From positions 1 through 64,000 of the forward strand of contig CANGTR010000005.1 in the NCBI GenBank assembly GCA_947456855.1: a DNA stretch of 64,000 nucleotides. The letters are read 5' to 3'. Position numbers and translations under genes: made by a program. Shown piece after piece: positions 8,487 to 17,489 of this stretch; the first letter of the stretch is position 1; each line of letters opens with the position of its first letter. The notes below the pieces were generated by a model. That model was given only the letters and a program-made list of their open reading frames with translations, was not told the DNA's origin and ran no database searches. Source of the DNA: Sphingobacteriia bacterium. GTDB taxonomy: Bacteria; Bacteroidota; Bacteroidia; Chitinophagales; Chitinophagaceae.

Positions 8487-9815
8487 ATGAAGAGAACTTT
8501 CCCCGTAATTATTGTATTGATATCGCTCTCCTTACTGGGGCTTATTTTGCTGCAAGTGTCTTGGTTTCAAAACTTATTAGAGCTTACCAAAACCCAATTA
8601 AATACCAAAATCAATGAGGCAGGTTTTAGCGTAGCTACCGATTTGGGAAAATCTACCTACTCAGGTCAAGTGCTTCGATTGAATAAAAGAGGTGGGTTGA
8701 GCCTGGGTTCCGATTTTCAATTGCGCGTATTCAAATCTCCCACGGTAGAAGAAAAATTCACTGTAGGAGACATTCAATCAAAAATTAGAAAATCATTCGA
8801 TCGTTTAAATTTAGATAAATTAAAATTTGAATTTGCAATTACCAATACCAACGACGATTATGAAATGATGTCGAAGGGTTACGAAAGAGAATTTTGGGAT
8901 ACGGTAAATAATAAACGCGGATATTATGTGATACTTCCAGAAAATACCGATATAGAAGCTTTTCCTTCATTGGAAAAATTAATCATCATTGTTCCGGATA
9001 TTGAAAAACAAGTTTGGCAATCTTTGAGGTGGATTATTATGGGGGCAATTATATTTATGTTGGTTATTATTGCTGCATTTTATGTTACCGTAAAAACATT
9101 GTTGAATCAGAAAAAACTCAGTCAAATTAAAAGTGATTTCATTAATAATATGACGCACGAATTTAAAACACCATTGGCCACAATATCACTTGCTGTGGAT
9201 GCTTTAAATAACGAAAAAGTTCAGAATAATACAGAGAAGTCGGGATATTTTAGAACGATCATTAAAGAAGAAAATACAAGAATGAATAAGCATGTAGAAA
9301 CCATTCTGCAAGCAGCATTCATGGAAAAGCAAGAATTGAAATTGAATCTGTCTGTTATCAATGTAAATGAAATGATAGAGCAGGTAATGGATAATTATAA
9401 ATTGCAATTGCAAGAAAAAAATGCTTCTTTTCAATTATTGTTAAATGCCAAAAATGACTCCATCAATGGAGACGAAGTTCATTTTGCCAACTTGCTTTCT
9501 AATTTAGTAGACAATGCAATTAAATATTCAACCGATCATTTATTGATTAAAATTTCAACGCACAGTACTCGAAACTATTTGGTAATTAGAATTGAAGACA
9601 ATGGAATTGGAATGTCTAAAGAAAGTACTAAGCGAATCTTTGAAAAATTCTACAGAGCCCATACAGGTAATTTGCACAATGTAAAAGGATTTGGATTAGG
9701 TATGAGTTATGTTAAAACAGTTATTGATGCACATAAGGGTAGAATTAAAGTAGAAAGTGTATTGGGAAAAGGTACTTCATTTACCATGGAAGTGCCTGTT
9801 GCTCAAGTGGATTAA
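8487..9815 (+). CDS. Orphan membrane sensor histidine kinase
   Basis: A 442-residue two-component sensor kinase. One membrane helix lies at about residues 5-25, a roughly 150-residue periplasmic sensor region follows, and a second helix is at about 182-203. The HisKA domain has FINNMTHEFKTPLATIS with the phospho-acceptor His at about 224. The ATPase domain has the N box (NLLSNLVDNAIKYS), G1 (EDNGIGM), an F box (FEKFYRAHTG) and G2 (GFGLGMSYV). I use ATG 8487; the frame can be extended to a TTG at 8478, but that overlaps the -7 box. No response regulator is adjacent, so the partner lies elsewhere. The 3' end overlaps the convergent gene by 4 bases. Confidence 0.9.
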   Translation: MKRTFPVIIVLISLSLLGLILLQVSWFQNLLELTKTQLNTKINEAGFSVATDLGKSTYSGQVLRLNKRGGLSLGSDFQLRVFKSPTVEEKFTVGDIQSKIRKSFDRLNLDKLKFEFAITNTNDDYEMMSKGYEREFWDTVNNKRGYYVILPENTDIEAFPSLEKLIIIVPDIEKQVWQSLRWIIMGAIIFMLVIIAAFYVTVKTLLNQKKLSQIKSDFINNMTHEFKTPLATISLAVDALNNEKVQNNTEKSGYFRTIIKEENTRMNKHVETILQAAFMEKQELKLNLSVINVNEMIEQVMDNYKLQLQEKNASFQLLLNAKNDSINGDEVHFANLLSNLVDNAIKYSTDHLLIKISTHSTRNYLVIRIEDNGIGMSKESTKRIFEKFYRAHTGNLHNVKGFGLGMSYVKTVIDAHKGRIKVESVLGKGTSFTMEVPVAQVD

Positions 9816-10660
9816 GGATTACAACGGTCGCAGTACATTGGATCTTCTGTGGTTTTTCCCAACGGATATTTTTTTTCTTCTTGCTGTTTACATTTTTGAC
9901 ATTCATAAACATAAGCAATGGTAGATTTGGTTGGGCAACCACACAAACTGCAAATTAGCCCTGGAATAACATCAACAACATCAAATCCGGGACTGCCACA
10001 GTTGGTACACAATTGCTGCATTTTTTCTATCAATTTTAAACATACTTTTTCAATTACCTTAAGCCTACTTGGATTATGCATAGCACGCATATCTGTTTCT
10101 AGATAAACCTGTGGATATTTTTGTAAGAATCTGGTAACATGTTTTTCCAACATCTCCCAACTATTAATGCCCTTTATTATTTCATCGCTTTCTTCTTTGG
10201 CATTTCTTATGATCAAAGCATGAGAAGGAAAAAGAGCCTGTTCTGCAAATGCTTTCGCAGCTTCTAAGCTGTTAACTTGTTTTCCAGCAAAATTGGTTTC
10301 GGTACTTAATTCTTTTGCTTTGATTTCTATTTCATTTTCATAATCAATGAAAACCAATATTTCTTCATCTGCTGCAACAAAGCCAATAATTGGATGAGGC
10401 CCAAATGATCCTTCGCTTGCAATGGCCAGTGTTGCTCCTGTAATTGCTGCAGCTTTTGCGCATTTTAATTTGGCAGTTGCTATTGGATCAAGTGTTCTGT
10501 TGATTTCTCCTGAAAAAGTACCCCATTGATCGGTATTCAACTCTTCGGCAATAATTACCTCTACACCCAGTGCTGTTTTAAGTAAAGGCGCTAGCACTTT
10601 TTCTTTACCATGCATAGTAGCAATAACCAATTTTCTTTTATTAAAAATTGAATTAGTCAT
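9812..10660 (-). CDS. DUF6671-like protein with C-terminal zinc ribbon
   Basis: A 282-residue protein whose N-terminal two thirds match what I recall of DUF6671 (KLVIATMHGKEKVLAPLL, then GTFSGEINRTLDP, then ASEGSFGPHP). Its function is unknown. The last 70 residues hold four CxxC pairs (CTNCG, CSLCGC, CQKCK, CDRCN), enough for two zinc-ribbon knuckles, suggesting nucleic-acid or metal binding. It overlaps the upstream queA by 8 bases on the same strand, so the two are translationally coupled, hinting at a link with tRNA modification. That link is inference. Family recall is moderately sure; the zinc-ribbon reading is direct. Confidence 0.75.
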   Translation of the reverse strand: MTNSIFNKRKLVIATMHGKEKVLAPLLKTALGVEVIIAEELNTDQWGTFSGEINRTLDPIATAKLKCAKAAAITGATLAIASEGSFGPHPIIGFVAADEEILVFIDYENEIEIKAKELSTETNFAGKQVNSLEAAKAFAEQALFPSHALIIRNAKEESDEIIKGINSWEMLEKHVTRFLQKYPQVYLETDMRAMHNPSRLKVIEKVCLKLIEKMQQLCTNCGSPGFDVVDVIPGLICSLCGCPTKSTIAYVYECQKCKQQEEKKYPLGKTTEDPMYCDRCNP

Positions 10661-11885
10661 TTGTCCAAATTAACGATCCATCACCATAACTTAAAAATCT
10701 AAAATCGTTGTCTAGTGCATATTGGTAAACCCTTTTCCATTCATCCCCAATAATTGCAGCAACCAATAAAAGCAAAGTGGATTGTGGCTGATGAAAATTG
10801 GTAATCAACCCTTTCATGATTTTAAATTCATATCCTGGTGCAATAATGATTTGCGTTTTTGTAATAATTTTCTGCAGATTATTGCTATCCATCCAATTCA
10901 ATAATGCATCAAGTGCCATTTCAGCAGATATATGATCTGCATTTATCTCGTAGGGTTCCCATTGCAAAACAGTAAATTCATTCATACTTAAATGCTTGTT
11001 TAAATATGTTTTAACTCCCAGCCAATATAAGCTTTCAATGGTTCTTAACGAAGTGGTTCCAACTGCTATGATTCCATTCTCTAGTTTATCTATAATATGT
11101 TGAATGGTTGTTTTATTTACATCAATGAATTCTGCATGCATTTCATGATCCTTCATGGTAGCCGATTTCACAGGTTTAAATGTGCCAGCACCTACATGTA
11201 AAGTAACATAAGCCGGTTCAATATTTTTTCTAATCAATTCCTTAAATACATGATCAGTAAAATGCAAACCAGCTGTTGGCGCAGCTACAGAACCATCATG
11301 TTTTGCATAAATGGTTTGGTATCTTTCTTTATCTGAGGCTTCTGTTTTTCTATTTAAATAAGGCGGCAAAGGAATTGAGCCTGCTAAATGCAATATCTCT
11401 GCAAAACAAATACTTATATCAGACCAACTTAGTTCAATAACAAATGCATCGTTGATTTGCTTTATTTTTTTTGCTTCGATAATAATATTGGATCCATTAT
11501 TTTTTGTTTCACATCTAATGATTCCATCTTTCCATTTTTTTGCCCCTCCAATTAAACACTTCCAATATACTTTGCCCTGTTGAAGCATTGCCGAAGTAAT
11601 ATCTTCATATTGATCATCGGGTTCTAAACAAAAAATTTCTATTGTTCCGCCAGTTTCCTTTTGAAAATGAAGTCTTGCTTCTACTACTTTGGTATTATTA
11701 AAAATCAATAAACAATCTTGATTCAATTGTTCAGCCAAGTTTTTATAAATATGCTGGCCAATTTGCCCTGATTGGTATACCAATAATTTACTCTGATCCC
11801 TTTCTGCAAGCGGGTATTTAGCAATCCTTTGATCTGGTAAATGATAGTTGAAATCTTCAATTGAAATAGTTGATGGGTGTTTCAT
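10653..11885 (-). CDS. queA: S-adenosylmethionine:tRNA ribosyltransferase-isomerase
   Basis: Adds the ribosyl part of SAM to preQ1 at position 34 of queuosine tRNAs, giving epoxyqueuosine. Family signatures are visible: the N-terminal FNYHLPDQRIAKYPLAERDQ, then GSIPLPPYLNR, then the block VAAPTAGLHFT followed by VTLHVGAGTFKPV. The 410 residues are longer than the roughly 350 of E. coli QueA; the added length lies in the central domain (residues about 95-165), as in other Bacteroidota. It is divergent from mraZ and followed by the coupled DUF6671-like gene. The pterin synthases and folE near 50 kb could supply an early queuosine precursor, although they look more PTPS-like. Confidence 0.93.
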   Translation of the reverse strand: MKHPSTISIEDFNYHLPDQRIAKYPLAERDQSKLLVYQSGQIGQHIYKNLAEQLNQDCLLIFNNTKVVEARLHFQKETGGTIEIFCLEPDDQYEDITSAMLQQGKVYWKCLIGGAKKWKDGIIRCETKNNGSNIIIEAKKIKQINDAFVIELSWSDISICFAEILHLAGSIPLPPYLNRKTEASDKERYQTIYAKHDGSVAAPTAGLHFTDHVFKELIRKNIEPAYVTLHVGAGTFKPVKSATMKDHEMHAEFIDVNKTTIQHIIDKLENGIIAVGTTSLRTIESLYWLGVKTYLNKHLSMNEFTVLQWEPYEINADHISAEMALDALLNWMDSNNLQKIITKTQIIIAPGYEFKIMKGLITNFHQPQSTLLLLVAAIIGDEWKRVYQYALDNDFRFLSYGDGSLIWTND

Positions 11886-11910
11886 GCTTGATTTTATTGG
11901 CTTTCAAGGG

Positions 11911-11919
11911 TTATCCACA
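11911..11919 (+). promoter_or_regulatory. DnaA box (perfect consensus)
   Basis: TTATCCACA is the strongest E. coli-type DnaA 9-mer. It lies in the 212-base divergent gap between queA and mraZ. A second box in the opposite orientation is at 12002-12010, and a poorer match (TTATACAGT) is at 11932-11940. Confidence 0.6.
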
Positions 11920-12001
11920 GGTATTAACAGGTTATACAGTGCCTTTTTCTAAATTTTTGAGCAAAGTTAAGCTGCAATTGAATCATAGCCATAGTATAAT
12001 C

Positions 12002-12010
12002 TGTGGATAA
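12002..12010 (-). promoter_or_regulatory. Second DnaA box, inverted
   Basis: TGTGGATAA is the exact reverse complement of TTATCCACA. The extended 10-mer (TTATCCACAG) is shared with the box at 11911, so the two form an inverted pair about 80 bases apart. Confidence 0.6.
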
Positions 12011-12023
12011 ATACAACCCTCCT

Positions 12024-12072
12024 AAAGTGAGGTCAAAAGTGGGAAAAAGTGTTATTTTGTGTCAACAAGTGG
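12024..12072 (+). promoter_or_regulatory. Probable MraZ operator (phased AAAGTG repeats)
   Basis: AAAGTG occurs at 12024, 12036 and 12046 with a related CAAGTGG at 12066, spaced 12, 10 and 20 bases, so all lie on about the same DNA face. MraZ is known to bind tandem GTGG-type repeats in front of its own operon in enterobacteria and mycoplasmas. The array ends 26 bases before the mraZ start, and a TATTTTG promoter-like box lies within it. Confidence 0.6.
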
Positions 12073-12097
12073 CAAACTTTAATTTATTTATACACTT

Positions 12098-12565
12098 ATG
12101 ATCGGATTTCACGGAGAATATGAATCAACGGTAGACGCAAAAGGGCGTTTTCTGCTACCTGGCGGACTGAAAAAGCAGTTGCCAGAAGGAGAAGGCCGTT
12201 TTATTCTAAGCCGTGGTTTCGAAAAATGCCTCACGTTGTATCCGATTAAAAGTTGGGAAATAATAATTGCCAAGATAAGCCAGTTGAATGATTTTGATCC
12301 AAAAGTACGAGAATTCAGGCGTCAGTTTTTAGGTGGAGCCACAGAAGTTGAATTGGATGGAGCAGGGAGGATGTTATTGCCTGCTTCGCTGAAAGAATTT
12401 GCTGGCTTGCAAAAAGACATTGTTTTGGCAGCGGCTTTAGATCGTTTTGAGATTTGGGATGCAACTAAGTACAAACAGCTCTTTGAGAATTTTTCACCTG
12501 AGGCATTTAGTAGCCTAGCGCAGGAAGTAATGGCGGAAGCAGAAAAAAAATCAACGCAATTGTAA
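12098..12565 (+). CDS. mraZ: Transcriptional regulator MraZ
   Basis: DNA-binding regulator of the division and cell-wall cluster. The 155 residues contain two AbrB/MazE-like half domains, each with its signature (ESTVDAKGRFLLP at about 8-20 and ELDGAGRMLLP at about 86-96). MraZ forms rings that bind repeats in its own promoter, and such repeats are present just upstream. The gene opens the cluster and rsmH follows after one base. The C-terminal 20 residues (SSLAQEVMAEAEKKSTQL) are a charged helix beyond the second domain. Confidence 0.96.
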   Translation: MIGFHGEYESTVDAKGRFLLPGGLKKQLPEGEGRFILSRGFEKCLTLYPIKSWEIIIAKISQLNDFDPKVREFRRQFLGGATEVELDGAGRMLLPASLKEFAGLQKDIVLAAALDRFEIWDATKYKQLFENFSPEAFSSLAQEVMAEAEKKSTQL

Positions 12566-12566
12566 A

Positions 12567-13514
12567 ATGGGAAAACAATCTCCAGTTGATAACCCCCATT
12601 CTACATTAAAGGCCGATGATTATCATATTCCGGTATTGTTCAATGAGTCATTGGAAGGATTGGCTATTCAACCAAATGGAATTTATGTGGATTGCACTTT
12701 TGGCGGAGGTGGACATAGCGGCGGTATTTTAAATAAGCTAGATAAAAAAGGTCGTTTGATTGCATTTGATCAAGATGCTGATGCCGAAAGAAATTTACCA
12801 AAAGATGAACGGGTATTGTTTATACCCCAAAACTTTCGCTACATCCATCGCTTTTTGCGTTTACATGGAATTGATCAGGTAGATGGAGTATTGGCAGATT
12901 TAGGAGTAAGCAGTCATCAATTCGACGAAGGAGACCGTGGTTTTTCGATTCGTTTTGCTGGTCCTATGGATATGCGAATGGATCAACGTCAAACAACTAC
13001 TGCAGCTACTATTGTTAAAACCTATTCGGAGCAACAATTGCACAAAATTTTTGAACAATTTGGCGAAGTAACCAATTCTAAAACTTTGGCAAAACACATT
13101 GTTCAACAAAGAATGCATTTGCCTTTTTCTACAATAGAGCAATTTAAAGCAATGATTAGCCCTGTTGTAAAAGGCAATCCGAATAAATATTTGGCGCAAG
13201 TGTTTCAGGCATTAAGAATAGAAGTTAATGACGAAATGGGAGCGCTGAAAACACTTTTAGAGCAATTAACACTTGTTTTAAAACCTGGAGGAAGAGCCGC
13301 TATCATTACATTTCATTCGATAGAAGATAGAATGGTGAAAAATTTTTTTAAGCAAGGAAGTTTTGAAGAAGTAGCAGAAAATCCTTTTGAAATGAATAAA
13401 AAGGAAAATCTTTTTCATGTGATAAATAAAAAGCCAATCATGGCTGGAGAAATTGAATTGAAACAGAATAAACGAAGCAGAAGTGCCAAGTTGAGAGTAG
13501 CAGAGAGAATCTGA
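12567..13514 (+). CDS. rsmH: 16S rRNA (cytosine-1402-N4) methyltransferase
   Basis: Methylates N4 of C1402 in 16S rRNA in the ribosomal decoding centre (also called MraW). The SAM-binding loop YVDCTFGGGGHSGGIL is at about residues 37-52, ADLGVSSHQFD at about 111-121 and the C-terminal IITFHSIEDRMVKNFF near 245-260. The C-terminus has the typical basic NKRSRSAKLRVAERI. The 315-residue length is normal. One base separates it from mraZ, and 55 bases separate it from ftsL. Confidence 0.96.
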   Translation: MGKQSPVDNPHSTLKADDYHIPVLFNESLEGLAIQPNGIYVDCTFGGGGHSGGILNKLDKKGRLIAFDQDADAERNLPKDERVLFIPQNFRYIHRFLRLHGIDQVDGVLADLGVSSHQFDEGDRGFSIRFAGPMDMRMDQRQTTTAATIVKTYSEQQLHKIFEQFGEVTNSKTLAKHIVQQRMHLPFSTIEQFKAMISPVVKGNPNKYLAQVFQALRIEVNDEMGALKTLLEQLTLVLKPGGRAAIITFHSIEDRMVKNFFKQGSFEEVAENPFEMNKKENLFHVINKKPIMAGEIELKQNKRSRSAKLRVAERI

Positions 13515-13569
13515 ATTTGGGTGCTAATGATGGAATTGAATATCAATTGTAAAGTGTAAAAATAACCCG

Positions 13570-13884
13570 GTGACCGAAAACAAAACACCACAAAAAAATC
13601 CACTGAAAGCCTTGCTCAATTATGAGTGGGTTTTAAAGAATATCTCTTTTTTTCTATTCCTATCATTATTGGCGGTACTCTATATCGCAAATGGTCATTT
13701 GGCTGATAGAACAATTAGACAAATCAATTCAATTAACAACGATTTGAAAGAATTGCAATATGTATACAAAACGTTGAAAAGCGAAGTAATGTATAAAACA
13801 GAAGAGGCGCAGATTGTAAAAGCTGCCGAACCCCTTGGATTAAAAGTGAGCAAAGACATGCCAGAACGGATTAAAAATAATTAA
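13570..13884 (+). CDS. ftsL: FtsL-like cell division protein
   Basis: A short bitopic protein of 104 residues with an N-terminal cytoplasmic part, one membrane helix (about residues 27-46) and a periplasmic coiled coil (TIRQINSINNDLKELQYVYK), the FtsL layout. In E. coli, FtsL with FtsB and FtsQ activates FtsWI. The position between rsmH and ftsI is the family position, and sequence conservation in FtsL is always low. Translation starts at GTG; no ATG lies near. The last base of its stop codon is the first base of the ftsI ATG. Confidence 0.85.
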   Translation: MTENKTPQKNPLKALLNYEWVLKNISFFLFLSLLAVLYIANGHLADRTIRQINSINNDLKELQYVYKTLKSEVMYKTEEAQIVKAAEPLGLKVSKDMPERIKNN

Positions 13885-15995
13885 TGGAAGTAAAACGCGA
13901 TATATTATGGAGAGTGTACCTCAGTTATATACTGGTGGTAATTGCTTGTATCGCCATTATTGGAAAAGCTGTATACATTCAACAATTTGAAGGTGCTAAG
14001 TGGAGAAGTATGAGTGATAGTTTGCACCAACGCATTGATGAAATTGAAGCAGAGCGCGGTACCATTTATAGCGAAGACGGACAGATGTTGAGTACCAGCA
14101 TACCTCAATTTGATATCTATATGGATTTTCGTGTAGCTGCTCTAAGAGAAAAAAATGGATTGAGGTTTAGAGAGAATATCGATTCGTTGAGTATTTGTTT
14201 GGCCAATTTATTTAAAGATCAAACTGCTGCTGAGTATAAAACCATTTTACAACAAGGATATAAAGCAGCAGAAAGTTATTTTCTTTTAAAGAAAAAAATC
14301 TCTTTTAGAGAATATGATGAGCTAAGAAGATTTCCATTATTCAAATTAGGAAGGTACAAGAGTGGATTGATTGCCAATGAAAGAACCATTCGACTAAATC
14401 CATACAAAATGTTGGCATTCAGAACAATTGGATTAGCCCGAGATTCCAATAAAGTTGGTTTAGAAAAAACTTATGACAGCTTGTTGAAAGGTAGAAATGG
14501 CAAGCAAACTGTTCGGTCTATTGCTGGTGGAGTTGGAGTTCCTGTTGATGATACTTATTTAATTGAACCTGAAACCGGAAAAGACATTGTAAGTACAATC
14601 GATGTATTCATTCAGGATATAACGGAGTCTGCTTTAATGAAAATGATGGTTAAAAATGACGCAGATCACGGATGTGCTATAGTAATTGAAACCAAAACTG
14701 GTAAGGTAAAAGCCATTGCTAATTTGGGTAAAAGAAGTGCAGGCGTTTATTGGGAAGATTTGAATTATGCCATAAGCCCTAGCGAACCTGGTTCTACTTT
14801 TAAGTTGGCTACAATGATGGCATTGTTGGAAGACAAAAAAGTAGCACTCAATCAACTTATTACATTAGAGCATGGTGCTTGGAAAATTGCAGGTCAAACA
14901 GTATATGATTCTGAAGTGCATAAAGAAAATGAAGTAACTGTAAAACATGCTTTTGAATTGAGTTCTAATGTTGCAATGGCAAAGATGGCTGTAACGCATT
15001 ATGGTTCAAAACCCCAATTGTTTTTAAAGCATTTGAATAAAATGCGCATGGATACGGTTACAGGTATAGACTTAGTTGGAGAAAGAAGTCCTGTAATATA
15101 TAAGCCGGGAGGTAAATATTGGGGCCCTACTACATTGCCATGGATGGCTTTTGGTTATAACCTTTCAATAAGCCCATTACAAACTGCCATGTTGTACAAT
15201 GCCATCGCCAATAACGGTGTAATGTTAAAGCCATATTTAGTAAGTAGCGTAAAAGAAGAAGGCATTTTATTGAAAGAATTTTTACCAAAAGTGTTGGATC
15301 CTAAAATTTGTAGTGATGCAACATTGGCTCAATTAAAATCTTGTTTAGAAGGGGTATGTATAGAGGGCACTGCGAGAGAATTGTTTAAAACTGCTCCCTA
15401 TAAAGTTGCTGGTAAAACAGGAACAGCATTGGTTGCTGATGGCAATAAAGGGTATGCATCTAAAATATATCAATCTTCTTTTGCTGGCTATTTTCCAGCT
15501 GAGAATCCCCAGTATACTTGCATTGTAGTAATCAAGAATAAACCATTTGCACCTGTATTTTATGGTGCATCAGTAGCCGGTCCAGTGTTTAGGGAGATTG
15601 CAGACCGACTTTATAGTACTTATACCAGAGGTATAAAATCAACTATTGCAGCGAATAAAAAATCAGATAGTATTTCTTATCAATATGCTGGATATAAATC
15701 GGATATCGCTTATTTATCCAATCAATTGAAGTTGAAATACCAAGATTCAACTGGAAGGGCCGATCAATGGAGCAGTATTCAAAATACCAATGCAACACTG
15801 GTATTGCAGAGAAGGCCGATTGATGATAAATCAATGCCCATTTTAAAAGGGATGGGTTTAAAGGATGCATTGTTTCTATGTGAAGAAATGGGTTTATCTG
15901 TAAGTGTAAAAGGAAAGGGAAAAGTAGAAGAACAATCGATTATGCCGGGTCAGTTTATTGTAAAAGGGCAACAAATATTTTTATCACTCAATTAA
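13884..15995 (+). CDS. ftsI: Division-specific peptidoglycan transpeptidase (PBP3) with PASTA domain
   Basis: Class B penicillin-binding protein that cross-links septal peptidoglycan. One membrane anchor lies at about residues 11-31, a pedestal domain follows, and the transpeptidase motifs are in order: SxxK as STFK at 304-307, SSN at 359-361 and KTG at 510-512. The 703-residue length reflects a C-terminal PASTA-like domain (about 640-703, MPILKGMGLKDALFLCEEMG), making it more SpoVD-like than E. coli FtsI, as is usual in Bacteroidota. It is coupled to ftsL and 13 bases precede the murE ATG. Confidence 0.96.
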   Translation: MEVKRDILWRVYLSYILVVIACIAIIGKAVYIQQFEGAKWRSMSDSLHQRIDEIEAERGTIYSEDGQMLSTSIPQFDIYMDFRVAALREKNGLRFRENIDSLSICLANLFKDQTAAEYKTILQQGYKAAESYFLLKKKISFREYDELRRFPLFKLGRYKSGLIANERTIRLNPYKMLAFRTIGLARDSNKVGLEKTYDSLLKGRNGKQTVRSIAGGVGVPVDDTYLIEPETGKDIVSTIDVFIQDITESALMKMMVKNDADHGCAIVIETKTGKVKAIANLGKRSAGVYWEDLNYAISPSEPGSTFKLATMMALLEDKKVALNQLITLEHGAWKIAGQTVYDSEVHKENEVTVKHAFELSSNVAMAKMAVTHYGSKPQLFLKHLNKMRMDTVTGIDLVGERSPVIYKPGGKYWGPTTLPWMAFGYNLSISPLQTAMLYNAIANNGVMLKPYLVSSVKEEGILLKEFLPKVLDPKICSDATLAQLKSCLEGVCIEGTARELFKTAPYKVAGKTGTALVADGNKGYASKIYQSSFAGYFPAENPQYTCIVVIKNKPFAPVFYGASVAGPVFREIADRLYSTYTRGIKSTIAANKKSDSISYQYAGYKSDIAYLSNQLKLKYQDSTGRADQWSSIQNTNATLVLQRRPIDDKSMPILKGMGLKDALFLCEEMGLSVSVKGKGKVEEQSIMPGQFIVKGQQIFLSLN

Positions 15996-16008
15996 GTATT
16001 TGAGCAAC

Positions 16009-17487
16009 ATGAAAACCATACATACTTTAATCAACTCAATTCAAACAATAAAACTGATTGGAGATCTGTCTACTTCAGTTATTGGAATTGAGATTGATTC
16101 TCGCAAAGTGGTAGTTGGTTCTATATTTGTTGCCATCAATGGCGTACAATCAGATGGTCATTTATTTATTAATAAAGCCATTGAGTCGGGTGCTGTTGCA
16201 ATTGTATGTGAATCTTTACCAGAAGAGCTGATCAATGGAGTAGCTTATATCCAAGTTGCTAATTCTTCGGAAGCAGTAGCACTAATGGCGGCTTCTTTTT
16301 ATAATCATCCTTCTTCGCTTATTAAATTAGTGGGCGTAACTGGTACAAATGGAAAAACCACTATTGCTACCCTCTTGTTTAAATTATTCCGTCAATTGGG
16401 TTATACCTGTGGACTAATCAGTACGGTTCAAAATCAAATCAATGATCTAGTAATTCCTGCAACCCATACTACACCTGATGTAATCAGTTTAAATGCTTTA
16501 TTGCAAAGAATGGTGAATGAAGGATGTACACATGTTTTTATGGAATGCAGCAGTCATGCAATTCATCAACATAGAATTACCGGACTTTCATTTGCAGGAG
16601 CCATTTTTAGTAATATCACACATGATCATTTAGATTACCACAAAACCTTTGAAGAATATATTCGCGTAAAGAAAAGTTTTTTTGATCATCTTTCTTCATC
16701 GGCATTTGCTATTTCAAATGCAGATGATAAAAGGGGTGAAGTAGTACTGCAAAATACGAAAGCCAATAAATATTTATACAGTTTAAAAACTTTAGCTGCA
16801 TTTAAGGGAAAAATTTTAGAAAATGCCTTAACTGGTTTGGTCATGTTGGTAAATGAACAAGAAGTTCATTTTAGATTGATTGGAGAATTTAATGCGTATA
16901 ATCTTTTAGCTGTTTACGGAGCTGCCATTTGTTTGGGAGAAGAAAGCAATAGGGTTTTAACTGCGTTGACTTTATTAACTGGTGCAGAAGGAAGATTTGA
17001 TTATATCATTAGCAATAACGGGGTGATTGGAATTGTGGATTATGCGCATACCCCCGATGCTTTAGAAAATGTGCTAACAACTATTAAAAAGTTAAGAAAA
17101 GGTCATGAGCAAATTATTACAGTAGTTGGCTGCGGCGGTGATAGAGATAAAACCAAAAGACCCATTATGGCTCAATCTGCTTGTGATTTAAGTGATCGTG
17201 TAATTCTTACAAGTGATAACCCAAGAACAGAAGATCCTTTAGCTATTTTAAAAGATATGGAAACAGGGTTAACCAGTTCTGCAAAAAGAAAATACATCAC
17301 TATTGAAGATAGAAAGGAAGCAATTGTTGCTGCAGTAAATTTTGCCAAGTCCGAAGATATTGTTTTAGTTGCTGGCAAAGGGCATGAAAAATATCAGGAA
17401 ATCAATGGTGTAAAATATCCTTTTGATGATAAGCAATTATTATTAGAAGCTTTTGGAAAAATCAATACAACTTCAAATATTCAATAA
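16009..17487 (+). CDS. murE: UDP-MurNAc-L-Ala-D-Glu:meso-DAP ligase
   Basis: Cytoplasmic Mur ligase adding the third amino acid of the peptidoglycan stem. The ATP-binding loop [15 protein letters not shown] is at about residues 108-122. The specificity motif DNPR ([10 protein letters not shown], near 400-408) marks meso-diaminopimelate use and not lysine, as expected for a Gram-negative cell wall. I choose ATG 16009 (492 residues); a TTG three codons earlier is possible. It is tightly followed by mraY after 2 bases. All Mur ligases in the window (murE, murD, murC) share this three-domain form. Confidence 0.96.
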   Translation: MKTIHTLINSIQTIKLIGDLSTSVIGIEIDSRKVVVGSIFVAINGVQSDGHLFINKAIESGAVAIVCESLPEELINGVAYIQVANSSEAVALMAASFYNHPSSLIKLVGVTGTNGKTTIATLLFKLFRQLGYTCGLISTVQNQINDLVIPATHTTPDVISLNALLQRMVNEGCTHVFMECSSHAIHQHRITGLSFAGAIFSNITHDHLDYHKTFEEYIRVKKSFFDHLSSSAFAISNADDKRGEVVLQNTKANKYLYSLKTLAAFKGKILENALTGLVMLVNEQEVHFRLIGEFNAYNLLAVYGAAICLGEESNRVLTALTLLTGAEGRFDYIISNNGVIGIVDYAHTPDALENVLTTIKKLRKGHEQIITVVGCGGDRDKTKRPIMAQSACDLSDRVILTSDNPRTEDPLAILKDMETGLTSSAKRKYITIEDRKEAIVAAVNFAKSEDIVLVAGKGHEKYQEINGVKYPFDDKQLLLEAFGKINTTSNIQ

Positions 17488-17489
17488 CC

